Positions 63,909-64,000 of a stretch of 64,000 nt of DNA are shown piece after piece. The translations under genes were made by a program, and so were the position numbers. Below the pieces are notes generated by a model. That model was given only the letters and a program-made list of their open reading frames with translations, made no database searches and was not told the DNA's origin. Position 1 is the first letter of the stretch. Each line of letters opens with the position of its first letter. Origin of the DNA: Caulobacter sp. (GTDB taxonomy: Bacteria; Pseudomonadota; Alphaproteobacteria; Caulobacterales; Caulobacteraceae); NCBI GenBank assembly GCA_030645575.1, contig JAUSMJ010000063.1, forward strand, positions 36,061 through 100,060. The letters are read 5' to 3'.

Positions 63909-64000
63909 TCAGAGGTGTCGGTTCGCGGTTACCATGACCCGAACGCGTCTTAAAGCTCCGGTTCATCCGCGATCGGGCTATGGTTCGGGCGACGGGACCC

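Overview
The window is GC-rich DNA with tightly packed, often 4-bp-overlapping genes. The mix of HWE/HisKA_2 kinase, PAS hybrid kinase, TonB-dependent receptor, acyl-CoA, thiolase and SDR enzymes, PutA with an Lrp partner, and ubiTUV suggests an alphaproteobacterium. My best guess is Caulobacterales (Caulobacter, Phenylobacterium or relatives); this is inference from gene content and composition, with no rRNA or marker to confirm it. || 1-11 kb is chromosomal background: an acyl-CoA dehydrogenase with a small monooxygenase, a TerB/DnaJ protein, a fused hydantoinase/5-oxoprolinase, a secreted repeat-poor protein, a retropepsin-like protease, a TPR sulfotransferase and dusA. The oxoprolinase gene carries an in-frame 445-bp insert that encodes a DUF559 nuclease-like domain between two hairpin-forming inverted repeats. 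|| 11-14.3 kb is the 5' end of dusA, a known integration site. It holds two successive relics of dusA-type integrations: a diverged second copy of the dusA 5' end, two truncated integrase N-termini, a frameshifted nitrilase/Lnt-like gene and a PadR regulator with two operator dyads. || 14.3-30 kb is a large copper-resistance island. It contains a CusCBA-type efflux system, two CusF-like proteins, a DUF2231 membrane protein, multicopper oxidase CopA, outer-membrane CopB, a CnrY/CnrX/CnrH-like sensing module that is physically split, the Cu(I) sensor CsoR, and a YHS-domain copper P-type ATPase whose promoter lies between two CsoR-like operators. Downstream (30.2-33.9 kb) lies gene debris (acyltransferase tail, acetate kinase head, DUF4180 head, RcnB-like tail) mixed with intact PepSY, TetR, orphan kinase and DUF2147 genes. 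|| 34-43.8 kb returns to metabolism: a siderophore receptor with a PepSY reductase-like membrane protein, the ubiTUV genes for O2-independent ubiquinone synthesis behind an FNR-like site, and putA divergent from an Lrp-type regulator. || 43.9-46 kb is a probable restriction-modification system: a C5-cytosine methyltransferase convergent with a protein that has a PD-(D/E)XK-like core. || 46-64 kb holds a hybrid histidine kinase, a PQQ-dependent sugar-dehydrogenase-like lipoprotein, a free-standing GIY-YIG nuclease between two copies of a 117-bp double-hairpin element (a third copy lies 2 kb away), two thiolases and an SDR, a flavin reductase, three linked surface-polysaccharide-type genes, fRMsr, an EVE protein, a 25-residue membrane peptide, a 1273-residue secreted protein with nine Cys-pair SdrD-B-like repeats, and a tRNA with CAU anticodon (probably Ile2). 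|| The most unusual signal is the repeated pairing of small nuclease genes (DUF559, GIY-YIG) with double-hairpin palindromic elements, including one element embedded in frame inside a host enzyme gene.
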